This document shows, piece by piece, positions 7,639 to 15,783 of a DNA stretch of 30,468 bases (positions within the stretch are counted from its first letter, which is position 1; each line of letters opens with the position of its first letter). A program made the position numbers and the translations under genes. Where the stretch lies: positions 1 to 30,468 of the forward strand of contig CAYNFM010000046.1 of NCBI GenBank assembly GCA_964396415.1, given 5' to 3'. The notes below the pieces were generated by a model that was not told the origin of the DNA, did no database searches, and was given only the letters and a program-made list of their open reading frames with translations. This stretch comes from UBA1306 sp964396415. GTDB lineage: Bacteria; Spirochaetota; Spirochaetia; Treponematales; Rectinemataceae.

Positions 7639-8598
7639 TCAATACAGGACGTTCTTCGCCTCAGGCTTGTCGACGTTGTCCTTGGTCACGAGGAGGAAGC
7701 CGGTATCAACAGTAGCCGGGATCTTCTTCTTGCCGATGGAGACGTCATAAGCATACTTGACGCCGAGATAACCGAGGTTGTAAGAGCTCTGGACGCAGAT
7801 AGCCTGGAGGGTGCCGTCCTTGATGAAATTCGCAAGGGTGGTGGCGCCGTCGAAGCCAATGGCTACGAGCTTGCCGGCGAGACCAGCCTGGGCAATAGCG
7901 CGGCCCATGCCGATGGCGGAAGGCTCGTTCGCGCCGAAGATGCCGACAAGGTCGGTGTTCGAGGCGAGAATGCTGGTAACCTGGTTGAGGGCCTGGACCT
8001 GATCGGACTGGGAATACTGGGTCGTGACAATCTGGAGCTTGGAGTTCTTCGCGATGTAGTCTTTGAACCCGCCGACGCGGCCGATTTCGGAGCCGACGCC
8101 CGCGACATAGGACTCGATGGCGATCTTGCCGGTATCGGAGCCGGTAGCGGCCTTCACGCGGGCGATCATTTCCTTCGCGCAAGCGCGGCCAGCCGCGTCG
8201 TTGTTGGTGGCGAGGAAGGAATCATAGTTAGAGGTCGGGCCGTTGAGCAGGGAGTCGATGATGATCACCGGAATGTGGGCCGCCTTGGCCGCCTTGACCG
8301 CCGGGATAAGGGCGTCGGGATCGGAAGGCGCGAGGACGATAGCCTTGACGTTGCGGTCAATGGCGGACTCGACGATATTGATCTCCTCGTTGACGGCCGA
8401 CTCGGACTGGGGGCCCAGGAAGGTTACCGAGAGCTTTGGAGACTTCGCTCTGAGCTCTTTCTGAGCGTCGAAGCATCCGGTCTGGACGTTCTGCCAATAG
8501 CCGGACTGGCCGGTCTTGACGATGACGGCGATTTCTTGCCCGAACGCCAGCACGGACACGAACGCGAGAACGAGGACGACAGCTAGTGCCTTCTTCAT
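7639..8598 (-). CDS. Periplasmic sugar-binding protein of ABC importer (RbsB-like)
   Basis: Captures a sugar in the periplasm and delivers it to the permease. 319 aa with a classical signal peptide (KKALAVVLVLAFVSVLAFGQ, cleavage expected near residue 20; no lipobox cysteine). The mature part is a type-I pentose/hexose binding fold: QSGYWQNVQTG at the start, AIDRNVKAIVLAPSDP, PVIIIDS, the hinge-side IFGANEPSAIGM and VAIGFDG, and VQSSYNLGYLGV near the end. AGGAGG lies six bases before the ATG. Third gene of the importer operon, followed by a strong terminator. It resembles the membrane-anchored binding protein at 14774-15751, so both may see related ligands. The ligand is not deducible from sequence; ribose, xylose, galactose or a deoxysugar are all possible. 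Confidence 0.94.
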   Translation of the reverse strand: MKKALAVVLVLAFVSVLAFGQEIAVIVKTGQSGYWQNVQTGCFDAQKELRAKSPKLSVTFLGPQSESAVNEEINIVESAIDRNVKAIVLAPSDPDALIPAVKAAKAAHIPVIIIDSLLNGPTSNYDSFLATNNDAAGRACAKEMIARVKAATGSDTGKIAIESYVAGVGSEIGRVGGFKDYIAKNSKLQIVTTQYSQSDQVQALNQVTSILASNTDLVGIFGANEPSAIGMGRAIAQAGLAGKLVAIGFDGATTLANFIKDGTLQAICVQSSYNLGYLGVKYAYDVSIGKKKIPATVDTGFLLVTKDNVDKPEAKNVLY

Positions 8599-8651
8599 GT
8601 AAACCTCCTATAAACTTTACGGCCCTACGGACCGTCGATTCCATACTTGCG

Positions 8652-9683
8652 TTATTTTTTCTTGTACCGGATCTGGTCGATGGAGACCGAGCCGATTACG
8701 ACGAGGCCGATGGCGATCTGCTGGACGAAGTACGAAGCTCCGCCCATGGTCAGTCCGACCGTCAGGACGCCGATTATGAAGGAGCCGATCACTGCGCCGG
8801 ATACCGTGCCTATTCCGCCCATCAGGCTCGTGCCGCCTATGACCGATGCCGCGATCGCGTTGAGCTCATAGCTGATGCCTCCGTTCGGCTGGGAAACCAC
8901 CATTCTCGAGGCGAGGACGATGCCCGCGAAGGCGGCGCAGAAACCGCTGATCACGTACGCGATGACCTTTATCCTGGTGACCTTGATGCCGGAAAGCCTG
9001 GAGGCTTCCTCATTGGAGCCAACGGCGTAGGTGTACCTTCCAATACGGGACTTTCTAAGGAAGAAACCGAAGACTATCGCCATGATGATCATTATGAAGA
9101 CCGGATACCCTATGCCGGGGAATATCTCGTTGACATGCTGAGAATCATATAGGGTAAACAACCGATCGTTGCCCAAGCTTCCGAACGCATCGGGGGCTGG
9201 CCTGGACATCGCGTTCGTGATCGTGAGCACAAATCCGCGAGCGACCATCATCATGCCGAGGGTGGCGATGAAGGGAGGTATCCGAAGCCCGGTGATCATG
9301 ATGCCATTCAGGAATCCGCACAGAATGCCAGTGAGAAGGCCCATGATCATCGATAGCCAGATCGGCATTCCCGCGTTGGCGGCTATGACGGCTATCGTGC
9401 CGGTAAGAGCGATGACCGATCCGATCGAGAGGTCTATGCCGCCCGTAATGATGGTGAAGGTTACGCCGATGCCCATCATGGTCACGGTGCTCGTCTGTAG
9501 GGCGAGTGTCGCGACATTGCGCATCGTGAAGAAGTTCTTCGCCACGAAGGAGAACAGGACGAAGAGAACGATGAAGGCCCCGAGTATGGCGAACTGGTCT
9601 ATGGAGATTTTCTTGCGACCCAAGCTAATCGGAACCTCGACCTTAGCGTTCGTGTTCGGTTGCTGCAATTTTTCGTTAGCCAT
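8652..9683 (-). CDS. Sugar ABC transporter permease (RbsC-like)
   Basis: Inner-membrane channel subunit for a ribose-type importer; 343 aa from the ATG at 9683, preferred because GGGAG lies seven bases upstream. A start six codons earlier (9701) overlaps the ATPase stop as ATGA and cannot be excluded. Hydrophobic helices fill the protein after a polar N-terminus of about 30 residues. Family signatures are present: VTFTIITGGIDLSIGS (about residues 73-88), the segment FIATLGMMMVARG and the cytoplasmic coupling region YAVGSNEEASRLSGI, then AASVIGGTSLMGGIGTV near the C-terminus. It sits between the ATPase and binding-protein genes and works with both. Confidence 0.95.
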   Translation of the reverse strand: MANEKLQQPNTNAKVEVPISLGRKKISIDQFAILGAFIVLFVLFSFVAKNFFTMRNVATLALQTSTVTMMGIGVTFTIITGGIDLSIGSVIALTGTIAVIAANAGMPIWLSMIMGLLTGILCGFLNGIMITGLRIPPFIATLGMMMVARGFVLTITNAMSRPAPDAFGSLGNDRLFTLYDSQHVNEIFPGIGYPVFIMIIMAIVFGFFLRKSRIGRYTYAVGSNEEASRLSGIKVTRIKVIAYVISGFCAAFAGIVLASRMVVSQPNGGISYELNAIAASVIGGTSLMGGIGTVSGAVIGSFIIGVLTVGLTMGGASYFVQQIAIGLVVIGSVSIDQIRYKKK

Positions 9684-9697
9684 GGTCTTGCTCCCTT

Positions 9698-11215
9698 TCA
9701 TTTCGTGAGAACGGCACTCGCGCCCAGTCCGGCCGCGTAGTTCAAGATTTCTTCCTGGCTCGTATCCTTGGTACGCAGAGTCGCCGTGAGGCTCCCCTCA
9801 TGCAGGACGAGGACACGGTCCGTCATGCCGATAATCTCGGGCAGTTCCGACGAGATCATAATCACGCCCACGCCCTTGCGAGCGAGGCTTTCGATCAGTT
9901 CGTAGATTGCGTATTTCGCGCCTACGTCGATGCCCCGCGTCGGCTCGTCGAAGATCAGGATGCGGGAATCGCGGAAGAGCCATTTGGCGACGACGACCTT
10001 CTGCTGATTGCCTCCCGAGAGATTATTGATTACCTGCATGAGGCTCGGAGTGCGGATGTTGAGCTCATCCACGTAGTGTTGCGTTACCTTGAGCTCTTGA
10101 GCGCTCGAGATGATCCCCAAACGCTTGGAAACCTCGGAGAGATTCGCCATCGTCACGTTCTGGTCTAAACGCATCTTGACCGCGAGGCCTTCCAGCTTAC
10201 GGTTCTCAGAAAGGTAGGCTATGCCGTTATGAATCGCGTCGGCTGGAGAATGGATATTGAGCCGTTTGCCGTCCCGGAAAATCTCGCCTGAATCCATGGG
10301 ATCGGCACCGAAAATGGCTCGGGCGAGCTCGGAACGCCCCGCGCCCATGAGACCGGCGATACCGAGGATCTCGCCCTCGTAGAGGTCGAAGGAAATATCC
10401 TTCAAGACGGTATTATGGACGATATGCCGAACCTCGAGAAGTTTTTTCTCGGTAGGTATGTTAAGACGGACAGGGAACAGGTTCTCGATCTTGCGACCGA
10501 CCATCTTGTTGATGATTTCTTCCATCGTGATGTCGACGTAATCGCTCGTCGAGATATAATGGCCGTCCCGAAAGACCGTTATCCTGTCCACGATGTGCTT
10601 GAGCTCGTCGAGACGGTGCGAGATGTAGATAATACCCACGCCCCGGCCGCGAAGCCTGTGGATGACCTTGAAGAGCTCGTCTATCTCGGTCTCGGTAAGC
10701 GCGCTCGTCGGCTCGTCCATAATGAGGACTTCGGAATCCTTGGAAAGGGCCTTCGCGATCTCGACCATCTGCTGCTTGGATATGGAGAGCCGGTTGAGCT
10801 TGATAGCGGGGTCTATGTCCACGTTGAGCCCATGCAGGATCTCGGCGGCGTCGACATTCATCTTTTTGTCGTCGATGTACCCGAGCACGGTGCGCGGCTC
10901 CCGACCAATGTAAATATTCTGCGCCACCGTAAGGTGAGGAACGAGGTTGAGCTCCTGGTAGATGATGCCGATCCCGACCTCGCTCGCCTCCCGCGAGTTT
11001 TGGAAGTGGACTTCCTTTCCTTTAAATTCGAGAGTCCCGCCATCCGGTCGGTAAACCCCGCTCAGTATCTTCATGAGCGTGGACTTTCCCGCCCCATTCT
11101 CGCCGACGAGCGCGTGCACCTCGCCTTTGCGCAGCTCGAAGGAGACAGAATCCAATGCCTGGACCCCGGGAAAGCCCTTCGAGATTTTATCCACCTTGAG
11201 AATCGTTTCGCCCAT
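9698..11215 (-). CDS. Sugar ABC transporter ATP-binding protein (RbsA-like, two ATPase domains)
   Basis: Cytoplasmic energy subunit, 505 aa, duplicated as in RbsA/XylG/MglA. N-terminal half: Walker A GENGAGKST (about 38-46), a degenerate signature (LSISKQQMVEIAKAL) and Walker B VLIMDEPTSAL. C-terminal half: degenerate Walker A (GLMGAGRSE), canonical signature NLSGGNQQKV and Walker B ILIFDEPTRGID. The asymmetric pattern is normal for the family. GAGG lies about nine bases before the ATG. First gene of the importer operon, divergent from the response regulator gene over a 152-base regulatory region, which points to control of the importer by that sensor system. Confidence 0.96.
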   Translation of the reverse strand: MGETILKVDKISKGFPGVQALDSVSFELRKGEVHALVGENGAGKSTLMKILSGVYRPDGGTLEFKGKEVHFQNSREASEVGIGIIYQELNLVPHLTVAQNIYIGREPRTVLGYIDDKKMNVDAAEILHGLNVDIDPAIKLNRLSISKQQMVEIAKALSKDSEVLIMDEPTSALTETEIDELFKVIHRLRGRGVGIIYISHRLDELKHIVDRITVFRDGHYISTSDYVDITMEEIINKMVGRKIENLFPVRLNIPTEKKLLEVRHIVHNTVLKDISFDLYEGEILGIAGLMGAGRSELARAIFGADPMDSGEIFRDGKRLNIHSPADAIHNGIAYLSENRKLEGLAVKMRLDQNVTMANLSEVSKRLGIISSAQELKVTQHYVDELNIRTPSLMQVINNLSGGNQQKVVVAKWLFRDSRILIFDEPTRGIDVGAKYAIYELIESLARKGVGVIMISSELPEIIGMTDRVLVLHEGSLTATLRTKDTSQEEILNYAAGLGASAVLTK

Positions 11216-11237
11216 AGCCCGACGCCTCGCTGGGTGA

Positions 11238-11266
11238 ATTGTAGAACCTTATCCAAAAACGCGTAA
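11238..11266 (-). promoter_or_regulatory. Candidate activator-dependent promoter of the ABC importer
   Basis: A TACAAT -10 (11243-11238, minus strand) stands 22 bases upstream of the ATPase start codon. The -35 position at 17 bases spacing reads TTACGC, a poor match, as expected for a promoter needing an activator. The direct repeat just upstream fits that reading. Confidence 0.45.
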
Positions 11267-11268
11267 TT

Positions 11269-11305
11269 GAGGATTCGGCACTCAATGTGGAATATCCGGC
11301 ACAAA
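11269..11305. promoter_or_regulatory. Direct repeat spaced 21 bp, candidate YesN/AraC-type regulator site
   Basis: ATTCGGCAC (11273-11281) recurs as ATCCGGCAC (11294-11302), matching 8 of 9 bases exactly two helical turns apart; flanking bases raise it to 11 of 16. AraC-family proteins typically bind direct half-sites about 21 bp apart. It abuts the -35 region of the importer promoter and lies about 70 bases before the regulator gene. Confidence 0.5.
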
Positions 11306-11355
11306 CCGAGAGCTTCCGCCCGCGGCCGACGCGAGCGCGGCGCCTCCAATCGTGC

Positions 11356-11361
11356 TATACT
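11356..11361 (+). promoter_or_regulatory. -10 element (TATACT) of the sensor operon, leaderless-type spacing
   Basis: TATACT ends six bases before the response-regulator ATG, so transcription would start at about the start codon. There is no Shine-Dalgarno in the intervening GCGCCC. No -35 is recognisable. Confidence 0.5.
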
Positions 11362-11367
11362 GCGCCC

Positions 11368-12978
11368 ATGTACCGATTCCTGATGGTGGACGACGAGGAA
11401 ATCGTTCGCAGGGGGTTTGCGACTAAGATAGATTGGGCTGGCGCTGGCTTCGAATTCCTGCCGCCCTGCGAAAACGGCCGCGACGCGATCGCGACCATAG
11501 ACGAGCTCCGGCCCGACATTGTCATGACGGATATCCACATGCCCCATGCCGATGGGATAGCGGTCGCGGCCCACGTCAAGGAACGCCATCCCGATATCGT
11601 CGTCGTCATCCTCTCCGGATACGACGAGTTCGGGTACGCGCAGGCGGCCATACGCAACAAGGTCTTCGACTATGTCCTCAAGCCCGTTTCGTCCCGAGAC
11701 CTCACGACCCTGCTCGCCAAGATTAAGGACAGGCTCGACGTCGACCGGCGTTCTCGCGAAGATGAGTCCGCCTTGCGCCTGAAGGCAGACCTCTCGAGCG
11801 ACATCCTCCGCGAGCGCAGGTTCGCCGAGTTTCTCACGGGGGTATCGCCGCTGCCTGATGCCTCGGAAGCGGCTGGCTTCCTGGGCTTCGGGCCGGATCT
11901 GCTCGCCTGCGCGGCTATAGTCGCCGAGCGCGAATGCACGACACCTCGAGAGGCCGCCTGCGACGGGGCTGTCGACACCGCATCGGTTTCCGACGAAGTC
12001 CGCGAGAGAATGGCGAAGGCCCTTGGCCTGGCTCGGCGCTCGGCGCCCTTCTACCCCGCGGAGGGCCGATTCGCCGCGCTGGTCTTCGAGACCGGCCTGG
12101 ATCGCTGCGCCAGGACCGTGCTCGCCGTGGCCTCTGCCCTCCTGGACGATGGGCGATCGGGATTGCGCGTGGCCGTTAGCAGGCCTTACGAGCTCTGGAT
12201 GGACGCGCCTCGCGCCTACGCCGAGGCTGCGGCCGCCCTCGCCTATAGACTGGTACGCGGGCCGAAACGGCCCTATCTCTACATACAGGCGGGCGAGGAC
12301 CGCGAGGCCCTCGCCGAGCTCAAGTCGCGGGAGGAAAGACTCTGCCTGGCGGTGCGTACCGGGGCCGCGCTTCGCGTACCCGAGCTGTCGCTAGCCTACA
12401 CGGACGCCCTCGATCGCGCCGGCCTGTCCCCTCTGCGTCTTCGCCACGAGGTACTGTCACTGTTCTCGCGGGTCCACGACGAACTCGCTGGAATCGGAGT
12501 CTCATCGAATGCCCTGTCGGACAAGCTTTCCTGCGATTATTATCGCTTCGTCGAGTCGCTCGGCACTCCCGAGGCGATCTCGGCCGCTCTGGCGCGGCTT
12601 GCCGAGGTCGCCATAGGCATATTGGAGGAGAGCAGCCTCCACGAGCCTGAGTGGAAAGTCCTCGACTTCAAGGATTATGTCGCGAGGCATTACGCGGAGA
12701 AGGGCATCTCGATCGGCAAGGCCGCCGAGCGGCTGTCCATCAGCGAGAGCTACCTTTCCAAGCTCCTCCGACGCAGGCTCGGGACCTCCTTCGTCGAATA
12801 CCTGTCCGATTACCGCATCGACCGCGCCAAGGAGCTCCTCGCCTCGAGCGATATGCTGACCTACGAGGTTGCCGAGGCGGTCGGCTATCCCGACGCCCGC
12901 TATTTCGCCTCGCTCTTCAAGAAGCGCACGGGCATGACGCCCTCCGATTACCGGAAGTCCCTCGGGGCGATGGAATGA
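11368..12978 (+). CDS. YesN-type response regulator with AraC DNA-binding domain
   Basis: 536 aa. Receiver domain at residues 1-120 with acidic pair D8/D9, phospho-acceptor D55 (IVMTDIHMP), Ser83 and Lys105 (VLKP). A long middle region without clear motif follows, then a C-terminal AraC double helix-turn-helix (about 430-536: ISIGKAAERLSISESYLSKL and VAEAVGYPDARYFASLFKKR, ending MTPSDYRK). The ATG at 11368 is chosen because the receiver starts there (YRFLMVDDEE); a longer frame from 11287 would contain the -10 element. Its stop overlaps the kinase start (ATGA), so the two are coupled. Phosphorylated by the next gene's product, it probably activates the divergent importer. Confidence 0.95.
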   Translation: MYRFLMVDDEEIVRRGFATKIDWAGAGFEFLPPCENGRDAIATIDELRPDIVMTDIHMPHADGIAVAAHVKERHPDIVVVILSGYDEFGYAQAAIRNKVFDYVLKPVSSRDLTTLLAKIKDRLDVDRRSREDESALRLKADLSSDILRERRFAEFLTGVSPLPDASEAAGFLGFGPDLLACAAIVAERECTTPREAACDGAVDTASVSDEVRERMAKALGLARRSAPFYPAEGRFAALVFETGLDRCARTVLAVASALLDDGRSGLRVAVSRPYELWMDAPRAYAEAAAALAYRLVRGPKRPYLYIQAGEDREALAELKSREERLCLAVRTGAALRVPELSLAYTDALDRAGLSPLRLRHEVLSLFSRVHDELAGIGVSSNALSDKLSCDYYRFVESLGTPEAISAALARLAEVAIGILEESSLHEPEWKVLDFKDYVARHYAEKGISIGKAAERLSISESYLSKLLRRRLGTSFVEYLSDYRIDRAKELLASSDMLTYEVAEAVGYPDARYFASLFKKRTGMTPSDYRKSLGAME

Positions 12979-14777
12979 AGATCCGCCGCATACAGGCCAC
13001 CCTCATCCAGGCCTTCGCCCTCATCGTCATCATGACGATCTTCCTTCTGGGCGCGGTTTCGCTCAACTTCTTCCGCAGGACCCTGGTCGACTCGGCCGAG
13101 CAGAGCACGATGCAGTTCGCGGCCCAGCTCTCGAGGATCGTCGACAACTACATCGCCTACATGAACGACATCGCCCTCGTCGTGATGGACGATCAAGACG
13201 TGCACGCCTATATGGCGGCGCCGGCGGCGAGCTCCGCATGGGACAGGGCGAGGATAGAGTCGTTCCTCGGTTCGATCCGCAAGGTACGTAAGGACATCGA
13301 CGGCGTCTTCCTCCTGCCCGCCCGCTCGAACGCCGTCGGAGCGGCGCCCGACGTACTACCGGCCTACGTGATCGCCTCGTCGCCCGGCGACAGCGTCAAT
13401 CCGGATTACGATTACGGCCACTTCGCTTCGGCCGGGGCCAGGACGGCAGATACCGACGTTCCCTCCATTTCCTCGGCCCATGTCGAGAATCTGGTCGACG
13501 GTCGCTACCCCTGGGTAATCTCGCTCGACCGAAAGATCAAGGGCCCCGAGGGATCGATCTTCGGGTATATACGGGTCGACCTCAACTACGCCATCATCGA
13601 GGATCTCTGCAAGGACATCCAGCTCGGCTCGTCGGGCTATGTCTTCATCCTCGACAGGTCGGGGGATATCGTATATCACCCTCGCCAGCAGCTCATCTAC
13701 GGCAACCTCCGGACCGAGCGGATCCCCGACCTCCTCGCACTCAGGGAAGGCTTCCTCACCTCCGACGTAGACGGCCGCGAAATACTTTATACCGCGAAAT
13801 CCTCGGCTCGGACGGGCTGGATCATAGTGGTCGTCTCCTACCTCTCCGAGCTCCTGGCCGGTTCCCAGCGAGCGATCTACACCTTCATCCTGCTCGCCAT
13901 CCTCTGCTTCACGGTCTCGGTCTTCGTCTCGTCCTTCGTCTCCGTGCGCATCTCCCGCCCTATCGAGGCGCTGCGCCGATCTATGCAGGAGGTCGAGAAG
14001 GGCAATTTCGACATGGCCATAACCGTCGAGTGCTCGAACGAGGTCTATCAGCTCGCCCACGACTGCGATATCGCGGTCAAGAAGGTCCGCGACCTGATCG
14101 AGCAGAACCGCAAGGATTCCGAGCAGCGGCGCCTTCTCGAGCTCAGGGCCCTCCAGGCCCAGATCAACCCGCACTTCCTCTACAACACCCTCGACTCCAT
14201 CATCTGGATGGTCGAGCTCGGAGAGAACGAGAAGGCGATCGACATTACGTCGAATCTCGCCCGCTTCTTCCGTCTAGGTATAAGCAGGGGCTCGGAAATA
14301 ATCACCATCCGGACCGAGATCGAGTATCTCGAGACCTACCTGTCCATCCAAAAGACCCGCTACGAGAACAAGCTCGACTACGAAATCTCCTTTCAACCCG
14401 AACTCTATGGATTCCGGATATTGAAGCTTCTCGTCCAACCCTTGGTGGAGAACGCAATCTATCACGGAATCAAGAACAAGGAGACGCCGGGAATCGTCCG
14501 CGTCTACGGCGAGAGGGAGGGAGGGACCATGCTCATCCGAGTCAGCGACGACGGCGTCGGGATGGACCCGCCCAGGCTCGAGGCGCTGCGCCGATCGCTC
14601 CGCGAGTCGGCGGACTACGAGGCCGAGGACTCCTCGGGGGGCGTCGGCGTCCACAACGTGCAGGGCAGGATAGCGCTCTACTTCGGGACCGAGTATGGCC
14701 TCGCCTTCGAATCGACGCTGGGGGGCGGTACGACCGCGACCGTCAGGATACCCCTGGTCGGGGAGGCCGAGCCGTGA
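12975..14777 (+). CDS. YesM/LytS-type sensor histidine kinase
   Basis: 600 aa membrane kinase. Membrane helix 1 at about residues 10-32; extracytoplasmic double-Cache-like sensor at about 35-295 (with IFGYIRVDLNYAII and GYVFILDRSGDIVYHP); helix 2 at about 301-323; HAMP to about 375. The His_kinase domain carries the phospho-acceptor H400 in QINPHFLYNTLDS, and the ATPase domain has the N box PLVENAIYHGIK (about 489-500) and G box SDDGVGM, ending with GGGTTATVRIPL. Overlaps both neighbours by four bases. With the upstream YesN-type regulator and the downstream anchored binding protein it forms a three-part sensor like the XylFII-LytS-YesN system described in clostridia, which is an analogy. Confidence 0.95.
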   Translation: MKIRRIQATLIQAFALIVIMTIFLLGAVSLNFFRRTLVDSAEQSTMQFAAQLSRIVDNYIAYMNDIALVVMDDQDVHAYMAAPAASSAWDRARIESFLGSIRKVRKDIDGVFLLPARSNAVGAAPDVLPAYVIASSPGDSVNPDYDYGHFASAGARTADTDVPSISSAHVENLVDGRYPWVISLDRKIKGPEGSIFGYIRVDLNYAIIEDLCKDIQLGSSGYVFILDRSGDIVYHPRQQLIYGNLRTERIPDLLALREGFLTSDVDGREILYTAKSSARTGWIIVVVSYLSELLAGSQRAIYTFILLAILCFTVSVFVSSFVSVRISRPIEALRRSMQEVEKGNFDMAITVECSNEVYQLAHDCDIAVKKVRDLIEQNRKDSEQRRLLELRALQAQINPHFLYNTLDSIIWMVELGENEKAIDITSNLARFFRLGISRGSEIITIRTEIEYLETYLSIQKTRYENKLDYEISFQPELYGFRILKLLVQPLVENAIYHGIKNKETPGIVRVYGEREGGTMLIRVSDDGVGMDPPRLEALRRSLRESADYEAEDSSGGVGVHNVQGRIALYFGTEYGLAFESTLGGGTTATVRIPLVGEAEP

Positions 14778-15751
14778 GGGATCGCGGGATATTCGTCATG
14801 CTCGCGCTGGCCCTGCTGGCGGCGCTCGTCGTGACGATCGCCTATAGGAAAGAAGCGGGCCCGCAGCTCGACAAGAAGAAGGTCGTCGCCATCTTCAAGA
14901 CATCGGGAACGGCCAACGCCTTCTGGGCCTCGGTCAGCGACGGCGTCGAGTCGGGCGCCCAGGACTTCGGCCTGGACGTATCCTTCCGATCGCCCCGCGA
15001 CGAGATCTACGTCGACGAGCAGATAGCGATACTCCGCGGCGCCGTCGCCGAGCGCCCCGCCGCCATCGTCCTTGCCGCCTCCGATTACCAGCGTCTCGTC
15101 GAGCCCGTCCGCGAGGCCGAGGCCTCGGGCGTCAAAGTGGTGTGCGTGGATTCCTTCATCGAGTCCGACGACGCCGATGCCAAGGTCGGCACCGACAACT
15201 TCGAGGCCGGGCAGGAATGCGGCCAGGCCCTCCTGCGGCAAATCCGCCCCGGCGCCCGCGTCGCCGTCATGAGCTACGTCCAGGGCAGCTCCACGGCGAT
15301 CGGCCGCGAGTCGGGCCTGCTGCAGGCCCTCGACAGGAAAGTCGCGCTGACGGGGACTACCTACAGCTCGTCGGACGACTCGATCGCCTACAGGCAGGCC
15401 AAGGACGTCCTCGCGCGCGAGCCGACCCTCGGCGCCATAGCTGCCCTCAACCTTCCCACCACGCTCGGCGCGGCCCGCGCCCTCGTCGAGTCGGGTAGGC
15501 AGGGCAGGGTGGTCCTCGTCGTCTTCGACAATTCCCCCGAGGTGATGCGGCTCATCGAGCAGGGGGTGATTCAGGACGCGATAGTCCAGAAGCCCTTCAA
15601 TATGGGCTATCTCTCGATGGAGGCGGTACGCGAGCTCCTGGACGGGAAGCGGCCCAAGCGCTATACGAATACCGGCTCCGTGGACGTCGACAAGGCCAAC
15701 ATGTTCGATCCCGAGAATCAGAAATTGCTGTTCCCCGTCGCCGGGCAATAG
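14774..15751 (+). CDS. Membrane-anchored sugar-binding protein of the sensor operon
   Basis: 325 aa from a GTG at 14774 that overlaps the kinase stop (GTGA) and has GGGGAGG about seven bases upstream; the same frame is open further upstream but lies inside the kinase gene. An uncleaved-looking N-terminal helix (about residues 6-23, no lipobox cysteine) anchors an RbsB-type fold: FKTSGTANAFWASVSDG at the start, AAIVLAASD, VKVVCVDSF, SYVQGSSTAIGRESGL, VLVVFDNSPEVM and VQKPFNMGYLSME. This last block parallels VQSSYNLGYLGV of the importer's binding protein. The lack of a transporter role is inferred from its place with the kinase; it probably presents sugar to the kinase sensor domain. Confidence 0.9.
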   Translation: MRDRGIFVMLALALLAALVVTIAYRKEAGPQLDKKKVVAIFKTSGTANAFWASVSDGVESGAQDFGLDVSFRSPRDEIYVDEQIAILRGAVAERPAAIVLAASDYQRLVEPVREAEASGVKVVCVDSFIESDDADAKVGTDNFEAGQECGQALLRQIRPGARVAVMSYVQGSSTAIGRESGLLQALDRKVALTGTTYSSSDDSIAYRQAKDVLAREPTLGAIAALNLPTTLGAARALVESGRQGRVVLVVFDNSPEVMRLIEQGVIQDAIVQKPFNMGYLSMEAVRELLDGKRPKRYTNTGSVDVDKANMFDPENQKLLFPVAGQ

Positions 15752-15771
15752 CCGGCATCGCCATGAACCGA

Positions 15772-15777
15772 TAGAAT
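15772..15777 (+). promoter_or_regulatory. Possible -10 element (TAGAAT) before the PfkB gene, leaderless-type spacing
   Basis: TAGAAT ends six bases before the ATG at 15784, the same spacing as at the response regulator gene, and no Shine-Dalgarno is present. It sits inside a short hairpin, CCGAT-aga-ATCGG (15768-15780). The -35 region is poor, so read-through from the sensor operon is the alternative. Confidence 0.35.
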
Positions 15778-15783
15778 CGGCCC

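Noticed and set aside
12651..12974. Upstream extension of the YesM-type kinase frame
   Set aside because: It overlaps the AraC domain of the response regulator in another frame; the kinase starts at the coupled ATG at 12975.
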